From NCBI GenBank assembly GCA_947179155.2, contig OX359275.1, positions 41,153,898 to 41,217,897 on the forward strand: 64,000 bases of DNA, given 5' to 3'. The translations under genes were made by a program, and so were the position numbers. Under the pieces are notes generated by a model. That model did not search any database. It saw nothing but the letters and a program-made list of their open reading frames with translations, and had not been told where the DNA came from. This document shows positions 1 through 13,200 of this stretch, piece by piece; the first letter of the stretch is position 1; each line of letters begins with the position of its first letter. Source of the DNA: Hedera helix (taxonomy: Eukaryota > Streptophyta > Magnoliopsida > Apiales > Araliaceae).

Positions 1-410
1 ATTAATAGTAAGATATGAACGGAGTTTAATTTGTCAAACATATATATATCGGGCAAAGTAGCCAGCAATTTTTTTTTGAGCGGGATCAAGACATTATACT
101 ATAAGGTCATGAATAACTTACTGAGATCTGAGTTCCCGGTCCAAATTTTATAGATAATTTTATACTTATTTGTTAAAATAAGATTATTATTTTTTATATT
201 TGCTGCAGCCTGCAAGTATGCACATTTATAGTACACAAAGTAGAGTGAAAATATGTAGTTTTTCATTTTAAAATGAAGACTACTTTATCAAACTTAGAGC
301 AAAACAATGCAATGTTCCAATCAGATGAATGATTTTTCAAATTAAAGCGGACTCGTTTAATTTTAATGACTAATTAAGGAGTAATAATTTACTATTTAGT
401 ATGCAAATTA

Positions 411-413
<3 letters not shown>

Positions 414-456
<43 letters not shown>
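414..456. repeat. (TA)n microsatellite in a bHLH intron
   Basis: About 21 uninterrupted TA units start 12 bases inside the intron that follows the bHLH basic-helix exon. The rest of 1-468 is AT-rich intron in which no exon was recognised. Confidence 0.95.
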
Positions 457-458
<2 letters not shown>

Positions 459-468
459 TTGTATCTAC

Positions 469-1258
469 CTTCTTCAGTCCAGGAACAATAGCTGAAAGAG
501 CTATGAAGCGCTCGGTGAGCCTCTCTCTCCTCTTTCTTTCAGCAATAACATGATCTTGAGCATGTGAAGGAGTTCTAGACAATATTGTGCTACTATTAGA
601 CCTCTTAGTCCCCTGACCACCTTTTGACGAGTAGATGATGCTTTTATCATCCAAATTATACGTTTGGCTCAAATCTTCGCATGTGACTAGCTCATCCTTA
701 GGCACCAACACGGTGGAGACTAGATCTACACAAGATGTTCTAGAATCGGTAGGCTGTGAACTAAAATTTCCGAACGAAATTAGGTGGGAAGATGAGGGTG
801 AAGAAGAATCTTTAGCTAATAGAACATCTGAATTCCAAGTGTTTGTTTTGATTTGCTTGGTAGGTGGCTCAAAGCAATGATCGGAAATATCAATAGTGGT
901 CATCTTATGATTAATCTTGTTTTCTCGATCCATGGCAAGGAAAGAGGTGTAGCAATCGGAAGATATCGACGACTTTGTGAAATTCTCTTCAGGTGAAGAT
1001 ACTAGATATTGTTCCGCTGTTAACTCATCCAATGCGTCGAACCGAAGCGAGTTCAACTCGAAGTGGTTCATGATGTTGCACTCATCAACCGTTGCCTGTA
1101 AATTAAAATTAATCCGAAGAAAAAAAAAAGATTAAATATTGGAGTAGCAATATTCAAGATGTGTCATAAATATTATTGATAAATCGATATGAAACTATAT
1201 GATAAAATTAAATTTTCATTAGTTTTACCTGTTGGGAGTTCCATCTTAATACTGACAT
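469..1258 (-). CDS. bHLH25: bHLH transcription factor, bHLH18/19/25/NAI1 type, 5' part only
   Basis: Two exons are visible: 1258-1229 (MSVLRWNSQQ) and 1095-469. The junction is CAACAG/GTAAAA to CAG/GCAACG in phase 0. The predicted first 219 residues begin with the short RW-containing N-terminus known from Arabidopsis bHLH25 relatives. They end in a basic region plus helix 1 (HVIAERKRRERL, then FIALSAIVPGLKK, about residues 191-219) carrying the H-E-R residues for E-box binding. The last donor, AAG/GTAGAT, lies just after GLKK, the usual intron site before the loop and helix 2 (MDKASVLGDA in the family). That next exon is absent from bases 1-468, so the rest must lie left of the window. The family acts as nuclear dimers; members control ER bodies, iron responses or terpenoids, and which applies here cannot be told. 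Confidence 0.9.
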
Positions 1259-4200
1259 TTCCGTTAATTGTGCCGAGATATGGATGAAAGTATTGATCCT
1301 GATACAACAATATACATCATTAATAAACAACTTTAGGTTTTCATTACATTGAAAGCATGAAAGGGTTTCAAAGAAGGAACCCTGGCTAATATTGAAGCTT
1401 AATTACCTGTGTTCAAAGAATACAAATGGCTCCAATTAAGTGTTCAATAATTATGGAGAGTTTCCTTCTTATAGTTGTATATATATTCAATTAATTCAGT
1501 ACTATACATATATATACACACACCGAAACCATCATTCCCTGTGTTTTTAGCTTTTTGTCGTTTTCTTTTTTTCTTCTACATGTCTCTGTATGCCTAGTTG
1601 TCTACCTAGCTCGTTGACGCGATAAAGAACATTCACACTTGATCTAAAATAAATAAACTTGGAGGTCGATATGAAAAGATATGTCAAATCTACAAGGTAA
1701 TAAAATAATTAAATCCCCAGAAATAATTCTGAAAATGATAGTCCAGCAAAGCCTATGATTGTGGTACTTATAGATTAATGCAATTAATTTCATGGCCCTT
1801 TTATTTTTTTTTATTTTTTTTCTGTATTTACACGTATCATAGTTTCTAGAAAGTAAATTAATGCCCCCAAAGAAATGTTATTCTTGTACATTAATCAAAG
1901 CCAAACGTGTTAGATTACGATGATTTTTCTAGGGTTTAATACGACCTAGGTTGTTCTAAGGGCTTAAGGCCAATCTATGGAGCAAATTGAGGCGAGATTA
2001 AGTTCTTCTTCTTTTTTTTTAATGTGTTAATCTATTAGCATAATTTATTTTAATTTAAAAGATAGAGTCTAGGCGAGAGAGAATAATTTATTGTCTTATC
2101 TCAACCTTTATATTAAGAGTGAATTATATTATTGGATCAAATATCCATGGATAGTCATGTTTAAACCCTAGACCAAGAGCAAGGAGGACCGAGTACTAAT
2201 GCACCTAGTTTGCATAAATTCGAAATAAAGTAATGCCCTATTTTACGTCTTTCTCGCGGATCAATGTACTAATGCTCCTTTGGCGATGACCAAAATACAT
2301 GTTACAATTCTCCGATTTAGGCAGTTATTTTAATAGAAAAAATAAGTACATAAGAAAAACAAAAAACAAAAAAAATGTGCTGATCATAGCTTTTCCACAT
2401 GGTGATATAGATATATAATAATCAGTACTTAGACATGGATGGTGTGCTAGCGCACGTGACAAGATTAATTGCATATAATTTATTTTGGGTGGTGATATAT
2501 GCACACTATGAGCTATAAATTCATTTTTGCACACTCTTTTTATGTTAAGGAGAGAATATTAACCTTAATTAATTGAAAGTCAATTACATCATTCAACACT
2601 TGTCCATTTTAGCCTTAAACTTAATATACTTAAAACTCAAAAAAAAAAAAAAAAAAACTCTCAATTATATGCATGAAATGTAAATTATTACAATATACTT
2701 CCTCAGTTCTAAATTATATGATTAATATTAACTTTTAAAAACTCAATTTTAAATATTTTTAAACTCAAAATTGACATGAATTCATTTAGTTTATATCAGT
2801 ACAATTATGAATATTATAAATTAGCTAAAAAACATTACTAGTTATAAGATTTATTATTTTGAGAACTTAAATAAATCATATCAATTTTAAATTTAAAAAT
2901 ATCTCAAATTAATTTTTATAAAGTCAATAGTGATCATATAATTTAGAACGGAGATAATATTTTATTAGTCATGGTAGTAATAAATTTTGATATATATATA
3001 TATATATAAATTTGTAACTTTTTAAGTATTTTACAATATTTGAAATTTTATTGACTAAATAATTTTCTATTTACTTTGAATTTTAAAATTCATGAATTGA
3101 TTTCAAGTAAAAAAAAATTATTTTTTATTTTTAATTAGATATACCAATTTGACTATATTGTAAAGTATTACTACTTTAATATGATATCATGCTCAATTAT
3201 ATAACATGCCTTAGAACACACGAACAACAAGGTTTACCGTTTATAAATCATTTGTTTTTTATTTTTTATAATATTTTATTTATTCTATTCTTTAATTTAA
3301 TTTTTTTTATATATTATTATATAAAATACTCTATATTAAAAAGAATGCTATTAATTAAGAAAATGACTACCTTAATATAATAGTTTAGTTTCATATATGG
3401 TTGAGGATCATATTTTGAAATAGCTAACTAAGTGTATACATATTTTGTCCATGCAAATATGATGTACTATAAATTTAAAGACAAAATGGATATAAAGAAA
3501 TTTGTTAATTGTTTTATATATATTAAGGATAATATAGCCTCTTACATATAAAAAGTGTGTAACAATATATTTAGAATGTAAATATATCTAACACCCTTTA
3601 TTTTTGGGAAGAGGTGTACTTAGATTACAAAACTTATTGTTCCTTAATTTCTTTGGATGAATAAATGTGACTTAGGTTATTCAACGTTAGATAATCAAAT
3701 TATGCTTCTATAGTTTAGTTGAATCTGATGACTAGCTAGAAGCAAATGATCTATCTAAAAGATTACCTAAATCTAATTTTTAAAAAGAATTGTAAATTCA
3801 ATTTTTCGTTTTTGAAAACAATAATTGAGAGAGAGAGCTTAAGCTATTTTTATATATTTTTTAGAACTTACACTAGGATAATGTAGTAAATCTAGGGCTA
3901 GGGAGAAGCTTGGGGAAGGAGTCAAAAAAGAGATTACAAAATTTTGACTTCATATTGTTGTTAAAGACCAAACTCGAATTTGTGACTTTGTACAGTAAAA
4001 AAAAAATTATCACTAAATTATCACATTTGGTCTGACAGCTTAAGTTTTTGATTAGGTGAGGAGCGACATATACGCTGTAGATGGATTAGTTTAGTTGAGA
4101 GTTCATCTCGGAGATGTTGAATTAATGAACTGGTTAATTAATTAAATAAATTAAATAATTTTACGGGTATAGTACATGATGAATTGAAGCCCAACGAACG

Positions 4201-7200
4201 GGAACTTGGGAAAGCGCAACCAACGTAATTCATTTGAGTCAAACCAGAGGCAAGGAGTAGGAAAACAGTATAATAATAATGTATAAAACTAGATTTAAAG
4301 CATTACATGCACGGAGAAAATTAAATATTTGATATAAAAATATGTGCATACCATGACAACGTCCTTTTTTAAAATTGTGTATTATTTTGAACATGTCACA
4401 CATGCAAAATGGTACACAATACTCATGAGCCATATGTTTTAACTTAGTAATTCAACCGGGCTAAATTAATGACATCCGGCAGGAAGTCGTGCACCAGCAA
4501 ACAGGAGTGCCAATTAGGGTGTACACCCCATATCCTTTATGGATTCTGATGTCAGACATGTACATAATTTAGTGGTTCAAATTTGATTAAGTACTTTTCC
4601 AATACAAGATTGATGTTTTGTTAAGAAGTACTACTAAATTAAAATAATAATATAATGATCCTATGAATCTATGAGCGGTTTGGTTTTAAAGAATTGAGTA
4701 TGGAAAAAATAGTCATTCTAATGAAGTATTTTTAATTTTTTTGATCGTTTGGTATGTTAAGCTTGATCAAAATAATCAGTCTGATGAAATCATATTTTTT
4801 TTTATATATTAAAATCGTGATAAATTACGATTGTAAGGAATCGCTTGAGATTGCGAGCTTGTGGCCTGTGAGGGTATGTTTTAGCTTTTAGGGTTTTATT
4901 ATTGGCCATTTTTTCTGCTAATTGTGATAGAAGGTCGGATAGAGGTAGAAAGTAGAGACGCGCGGGAAAATGGCACAACACAGTTGAGTTCCAGCTTGCA
5001 AATATTCAAACCGTGGACGGACTTTGGAGCATTGATTGTATTTATAAGTGTGGACATCATTTTGTTTTACATTAAAACTTTTTTGTAAAAAGAAACTTTA
5101 ACTTTAAAAATATATTTTTAAACATAAAATTCATCAAAATTATAAATTTTATAATTATTAATACTTATTAAATAGATATATTGAATAAAATTAAATAATT
5201 TTACATTAATTTTACATTTAAAAATTAATAATAATTTTATATTTTAAAACGGAGTATAATCTTTTACCTTCCTAAAGGAGAATAAGCAATTGCTCTATAG
5301 ATAAATTCTTTGATGAGTCAAGCTAGCAGGAGTCATATGCGGAACCAAAATAGGAGAGCTGAACAGAAGCAGGAGTCCTTCAAATTAATTAAGTAGTACA
5401 ATTTTGCCATTAATTCTTTCCTCTCTTTTTTGAGTCACTAGCTCCTTTTTCTTTTTTTCTTTACTTTCGTACATTATTATTTTAGATTTTAATTTATGAT
5501 CTTTATCTAGATTTATTTCAATGGTGACATTCTAATCATATTTCTCAACTTCACAAATTTGCTCTTTCGACTAATTACAATTATTATATTTTCTTCTTCT
5601 TTTACTTTACAATTTAATCTTCTTTAGCCATTTATTATTTTCAAAATTAAACAATTCACGTTAATTTGAATTTTAAAAATACACCAAATTGATTGAAAAA
5701 TAAAATATGGTATTAACTTTGTAAGGAAAAGAATAGTTTCAAAAACTAATTTCTCCGTTTAAAAAAAATCATTTAAAATTTTATATATGTAAGTAATATA
5801 TTTCTATTCATGCTTATCTGTCAAATATTTTGTATTATAATTATGACATTCTATCATCTTTAGGTTCACCAATTTGTTTTTAAAATATTGAAGAGAACAT
5901 ATTCTCAAATAATATATAGGTGCATATAATACTCTTTCTAATGTTTTGTTAAAATAAATAATCATCTTTCTTCTTTATAAAAAAAAATGAATATTATAAT
6001 AAATTAAAATATTAAACTCCAAGCAGTTAGATTATACTTATTCCTAGGAAAATTATCATTCACAATTTTATAAGTTTTAAGAATAGATTGTAGAACAAGA
6101 GGAGTAATATTTGTATACTTATTAATTCTTAATATAAAATTAACAATTCGATCTAATAACAAAGTACATTACTCCATTAATACTATGTTAATTTTGAATA
6201 CTAAAAGATGGAATGGCGGATTTATAAATATTATCTTTTTTAATTATTAAGTCATATCAAATTTCTTATTAAATATGCCATGAAATAGTTTATTTATCTG
6301 CTCCCCTAGGTTTGTTTAGAGAGAAAATTTGTTTCCTCCTATATTTCTTTTCTAAATTTCAAGGACGGACAAATTACTTAATTTATCATATTATTTTTAA
6401 TCATAAAAAAAAAAAAAAAAAATCATCCTTTATTTGAACCCAAACAAATACCTTAATTAACTTGGAAGTGAAGTATACGTATTTTTGGATAAATTAGTAT
6501 TTATGCCATTTTAGATTTTCGACAGCCTTTTTAAGACGAGATCTTAATATACTATTAGACATGTTTTTAAGGGCACAGGGAGTTTTTTTTTTTTTTTTTA
6601 ATCTCAAAATATAAGATCAACTATGAAAATTTAGAATTCATCAATTTTAAATGTATTCAAATTCAAAGTTTATATTATTCATTTTAATTTGAATAAATTT
6701 TATAATTAGTGTTACTTTTTATATACTTCATAATATTGAAAGTACAACATGTACACATATGTACTTAAATTATTTAATTTTATATTAAATTTGAATTTTA
6801 ATATATCACAAATTGACTCTAAAAATTAAAAATGCGTCCATCATTTTGAAACGGTGAGAGTAGTAAACTAGAAAGAAGAAAAAAATGAAATTGATATATT
6901 GATAGTAAAATAGCAAGATCCTTCTGCTAATGTATTAATTGAAAATGCTTACCATCAGCTGTTAATGCATTTGCTAGTTAGTTAACCAAGATTGCCGCTT
7001 AAGTACATATGATGTACAGCGTACAAGAGCTACATACTTCAAGTTGACTAACTATAAACTGCTAATCATAAACTCAAGTCCTAGTAGAGTTCTAACATCT
7101 AAAGGCCTTCCATCCTCTTTCCCAGCTAACCAGTAGAGGAGGAAAAAAGAAGAATAGAAAGACAACATCGAGATCAATGTCCACAACATTCTCTAACATC

Positions 7201-7253
7201 AATTAACATATGTACACTTGCTAGGAAAAGGGGGGAAAAGAATTATAAAAGCA
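1259..7253. other. Intergenic region between bHLH 5' end and KIN-8A 3' end
   Basis: This is very AT-rich sequence with no ORF resembling a known protein. The first few hundred bases should hold the bHLH promoter and 5'UTR. It contains one clear Stowaway-like element (2698-2957) and weaker relics ending in 'aacggag'-like motifs near 5.04-5.26 kb and 6.58-6.86 kb. There are poly-A/T runs at about 2640, 6405 and 6583. Bases 3.1-5.0 kb show nothing I can name. Confidence 0.6.
2698..2957. mobile_element. Stowaway-like MITE
   Basis: Imperfect terminal inverted repeats carry 'TTCTAAATTATATGA' on the left and its complement on the right. The ends resemble the Stowaway consensus CTCCCTCCGTTC, and TA dinucleotides flank both sides (2696-2697 and 2958-2959). 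The interior resembles the element at 38812-39068, including 'aactcaaaattgac' and 'taagatttatt', so the two are probably one family. Confidence 0.7.
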
Positions 7254-10200
7254 CTAGGGTCTCGAGGGGTGAGAATCAAGGTTATGCGAATTAACATGAA
7301 CTGACCTAAAATTAGCATATAAAGGGAGAACCTGGGACATATTAGGGCGGTTTGGAGGCACAAATTTTGGGGAAATATGGTTAGAACTGAGCACAGTGGG
7401 GACTTGCTCCATTGGGCTGTACCCAAACCGATCTTGGGTAGACCAACCATGATGTGTCGTCAATCCATTGCTCAAATCTTGACTGGCACTGGTTCCAGCA
7501 GAACTCACATGCGGTTGTTGTCTTGAGATACTAGTCTGAGACTCCTGCGATCAAAAATAACATGAAGTTAAATTATATACTGCATATATCACTGTAAAAG
7601 TTAAAAACAAAATGAGGAAAGACCAGAAAATAAAAGTTTGCGAGAACTAGATCAAAAAATTAGCAAGCTGTCATAGCCCAGTCATTAGTCAGAGATTTGT
7701 TAAAAATTGAGTATGTGCACACATACCTTCTGCTGCTGTTGGAAGTCAGCACAGAAAGACAAAGTTTGCATAGAGCTTTCACTGTACGGAGAGGACAGGG
7801 TTCTCATCTGTTGGTATAAATTATGCAAACCTTGACGATATTTATCAGGAGTACCAAATACTGAATTTGGCCCATCATTGAGACAATGCTCATTATTCCT
7901 CCTCAGCCTCATCCATGCAGTTGGGTTATTATCCTGAGTCGAGTAGAAGTATGAACTGTGATACTCCTCTCTGCAAAAAGTACGAGGCACATTCCAATTT
8001 CCTTTGAAAAATGACCTAGCACCAATGTCTTGGGTTTGTTGAAAGATGCGAGATGATTTAGCAAAGGATTGCCCACTGCAAGTACAGTAAGGTAAGGGAG
8101 TATAACTTTCACTTCCTACATTTTGTGACTGCTTATTATCTGACAACCCTAGACAGGATGCCATCGTCCAGTCTTCTATTAAGATCCCTTGCTTGGCAGC
8201 TATTTCAGATAACTGTTTCTTATCAAGTCCTAAACCCATAAGTAAATTCCACATGTTTCTCTGTGCTTCCTGCTGGTTAAGAATGATTTGATCCCTCATT
8301 GCCATTTCAAACTGAAGCTCAGTATTTGCCATCCCCTACATTGCACAGAATAATAACTGTGAGGCTCGAATAGCAAGTTTGCAGAATCAGTAGAAAACCC
8401 CAAAACATTATTCAAGGTCCCAAAGCCTTAGTAACCTATATCAAAGTAAGGTGTAACCAGTTGTCAGCGACTATTAGAAATTTAGTATAACATCATGCCC
8501 GTCAAGGAAAAGGGAGTGGGTAGAGGGGACGGGGGGAGGATGGAAGAAAATGTAAGAACTTGGTTTCACTTGAGTTGACTTGCAAGATTTAGCAATTTCC
8601 TGATCCACATTCACCTACTCGAGGTCACAATTAAAGCATAATATAAAATCTCATATCTGATATTAATCCAATCATGAAATTCGAATACCGTAATAGTGTT
8701 TATGGTAATTTTAACTCTATTTACCAGGAGTCTGTATTGGCTGAGAATACGCAAGTAGGTTTTGTTACCATTGTTACTAATGGCTTCCTCAATCATCTCT
8801 TGTAGTTGACATCTACGCTTCTCATTTGCTTCAATTTCCTACAAAATATAAATCTAGTATTGATGTTACTAGGAAAAGCAAATCAATAAATATATATTAG
8901 CAACAAAAGTAGGTGGGATATTACTCTTTGGTAATTGACATCAGCCTCGTCATTGTCACGGATATTATCAAGAATGACTTGTCGCCTTGATCCTAAAGCC
9001 TGCAAAACTGCTCCGTCATTTTCAATGGCCTGTGATGGAGGGAAAATGAACTCAGCCATAAGAACAAAATTTTCTCACTGACGAAAATGTAATAGAAAAA
9101 TTGGAAAAGCCACCATATCCAAAGGGGAATGGACAGAGTGGAGGCAAAGACAGTCAAGTCATTTCTATTATTGCTAAAGTTCTTATGGTGTTATTGGCGA
9201 AGTCTTGCGAAAATGAAACTTCACATTTTCAGCAGTTCCAGCTTGCTCTTTGGGTTATAAATATATAATCCTACTACAAGGAATCAGCCAAAATATAATA
9301 GAGCTGCAAAGAAAGTGAGCAAGGAATTAAAGTAATGTGCTCAAGAACAAGTGACGGCTCAGGTCACATGAATGATGATATAAATACCTATCAAATGTTA
9401 AAGTGGTGAGTACATTTATCGGCACAGGTTTTTCCTTCAGATTCAGGTACCATTTTGCTTAATCATGTCATCTTTTGAGGACAAAGATGGTACAAGGTAG
9501 CCTCAGGACACAGAAGTCAGAACAAAATAGTTCAGAAATCACTATAATGAAGCATACACTTTAAATTGCAGATTATGGCACAAACCTGTTGTTTGTCAAT
9601 AGCATCATCAAGATGTTGGAGTTCAGTGCGATTGCGAAGGTTAGTCTCGTCAAGCTCAAATAAGGCCTTCTGTAAGTTTATCCGCTCCTGAACATTTTCA
9701 CTGATTTCTTGGCTCAGTATATTCAACCAAGACAGTTCATCATCTGATGCTTTTTCAGTAGGTTTGGTGCTAAGTTGTGATTCCTTTACAGCTAGTTCTT
9801 TTTTCAACCGGCCAACCTCTACCTGTACAATCAATTTAGTCATTAAATGGGATACATAGGTATTGAGGCATGAAACAACGCTGATGATGATACTTCAAAA
9901 AGCGCACCTGAAGACTTTCAATCATTCGTTGGTAGTCTGATACATGGGTATCAATTGTCCCAATATTTTTCTGCGGCCATCAGAAAATCATTAAGTCTAA
10001 TGAACAAATTTAAATAAATGATCAATGATTCAAAGGGACTAATGCACAATAGGCACTGTGAACGAACACATCGAACTCCATATAACAATAACAAAATCAA
10101 GTATGGATGATGAAAGGATATATACTGGCAAGTACTGAAAAGCGAAGCACAGGAAATATGATTAGCAAAGAACTGATTATTCACAATCCCATCACATATA

Positions 10201-13200
10201 AAATTTAGTATAATATGAAAACAAGGACTTTATGAGTATTATCAAATCAACCGAGGTGTACATAGTAATGTATTAACATTAAACACATACATATTTTGGT
10301 CTTGGCAAACAATTGAGCTGTATAGGAACAATGGGATGACTAATAATATACCAGTGTTCTAGAGATGTATCTAATAGTGTCTGGCAGCACTTCTAGTTTC
10401 CTGCAATATAGTCCTTGATGGAGGTGCTTTTGTGAGTAAGACATTTGTGGAAACAACCAGTTTAGCATGTAAATTAATACAACTTGTGCTTATGCAAGAG
10501 ATGTTCTGGCCCAAACAATTAAAGACATGAATCATTGCCACAACACTGTTAACACCTCTTTCTGCTCATTATGAATTCTAAATTGGAATTAATTCATTTA
10601 TAAGCGAGTGCATAAGACCTAGAACAAATAACTCACCTGGATGTGTGTCTTAATTTCCTTCGCCCGGTCGGCATATTTCAACGTGTTAATAGTGTGATGG
10701 TACTGAATACCCGCAGGTGATATGGTAGCAATCATGATTGTTTGAGAATTACCACTCAGACCATCTTTAAGAATCCGTGTCAGTTTGCTGAAATAGATGG
10801 ACATAAGCTATATTATTGGTTAACAATCCAGGCTAATAATTATGGATCATACCTGTTGCGATATGGAACATATGCTAGACCCTTCTTCTGCTGTTTTCCT
10901 AAAGCATTTATGCAGTTTGCTAAAGCAAGAAGTGAGCGATTGATATTGGCACCATCTCTCAGTTTTTGGCCCCGACTATTTGTTTCAGAAGCACGTTCAC
11001 TGCACCACAAATACATACATTACCCTCCATTTGAGCAGAGCAGAATCTGTAATAGAAAACAAAGAAAAAGACGTTCTTCCATGGCTGGGTATACCTGCCA
11101 GCAAGATCCACAAGTGCAAGTTTTCCTCTTATAACTTGATTGCTATATCTGTTTTTCTGTTTTCTTATAATAGTTATCTCCAAAACTGCATGTGAGCTGT
11201 TCAGAAAAAGCTAGCATCATGTCAGACAATAGGGAGATAAGAGCATTTCTATACTTTTGTGGAGTAATCTTTATTGATAATAATATTGACACCACTGGTA
11301 CTATCAATAGTTGTTAGTAAAATCACCCTTCTATTAGAGCTGATAAGAATGACTACCATGATTTTCCTGGTAATATTGGTTTACTAATAATAATTCATAA
11401 CAAACACATAATAAGATACAGGGACAGAACTATACAAAGTTGATTGTGCCAACAGCCCCCAGTGTACTTTTAATCTCATGCTTTCACTGAGATCGTGGCG
11501 AGACATAAATTTGTTAGAAAGGCAATAATAACAGGTCACTGACCGTGAGGATGTTTCATTAGCCTCCGTGCTTTCAGTTTTTCGCCTACTGTTTCCCAAA
11601 TTCAAAAGTTCAAGAATCTTATCTGCTGAGTTAACCTGAATATATGCAACAAGTTAATCAAGACTCAGAAGTATCCTGACCATGCAATACACAAGCCAAC
11701 AAGGAACTTGAGAACCAAATTGTTTTGGTACACATCGCTGATTGGGCAATGCATAGATCTTTTATGTCACGTGCATTATTTGAGAAATTTGTCAGAATGC
11801 TATCCCAAACATGTTGATATGTAAGAGAACCAAATTGAAACTAATGTGATTTAATTGCAGATATACATACATATATATACACACACACAAACACACACAT
11901 GCATGTGTGCGTCTGCGTTGGCGTACAAAAATGGTTAGCTAATTTTCCAAAGGTGTTCGCCGTAAGTTATGTAATCTCCAGAAACATCTAGTTTCAAATT
12001 GGCAATAGTCCTTGAGAAACTAAAACACCCTGGTAGGCTTCTTCCAAACTTTGAATTAATTTTAAGATATTGCTCAGAAACACAACCCTTGTACGCCATT
12101 CCAATAAAGGGAAAACATGTGCAACATTTGTATGTCTATAAGCAAGCATGGAGTAGATATATTTTATTTTAGTCTTAACGCACAAAACTTAGTTTATTGG
12201 AATCCATTATTTTTCTAATATTTTTTTCCCTAGAAAGTAAACCCAGTATCTTGACCAAAGCAAATGTAAACCTATCACTTTGGGCTTCGTGAGAGAATAG
12301 TAACAAGACCAAAATAGATCAGCCAAACTTTAGTCAAAAGCTTTTGATTATTCTCACATCACATGTCTAATAAATATTGCATGGAACATGGAATACAGTA
12401 TGCAACTGAATAAGAGGGAAAATGAACCTTGATACATCTAAGTCCAGGAACTATTATCCCATGCTGGGGATCCTCTCTAAGTTCCAAATGACCAGATGAT
12501 TTTTCAAGTAAATCATAGATAACCTGCATTCGTACAAAATAAATTGTCAGCAAAATATTAACATGAAGAATTAACAAAGCAAACTTCTTAACCATAATGA
12601 ATGCCCTACTTCATTGTAAACTTCAAGGTAGGAACAAGTAACTTGAACATTGTCAGAGCCATTGTCCTTTTTTATAAGATCAAAAATTGTATGCAGGCTG
12701 AGAACCATAAGTCCCGGATCATCTTGAGTCCCGACCATTGTATATGTTTTACCACTGATATATAGAATGATGTCAGGCTCTATATAAAAATTTTAACACT
12801 AAAAAATTGCAAAAATAAATAATAAATTTTATGAGAAAAAGAGACCAAGGAAGCAGCAGCTTTAGAAATCAGAGATTAAAAAGAAATAAAAATCAAATGA
12901 TCTGAGTTTCATTTAGAGAATGAAGCAAAGCATTTCATTTGCTAAATGTTCTCTTGATGTTTATGGCTTAGGGTGTGTTAGCACGAGGCCCATCACAATC
13001 CCTTCGAGAAATCATTTATTTGATATAACTAAGCTAAATGATTCAGCTGCTGAAGCAAAATGAGAGTGAAAGAGAGATGAGAGGGAAGAAACTCAACAGT
13101 GATGAACAAATAATCAGTAACTTGTAACGGTTATAATATCTTAATATGCCATTTGTATGTGGAAGACTTCCCCTGACGTATTACTCTTGTATATGTACAT

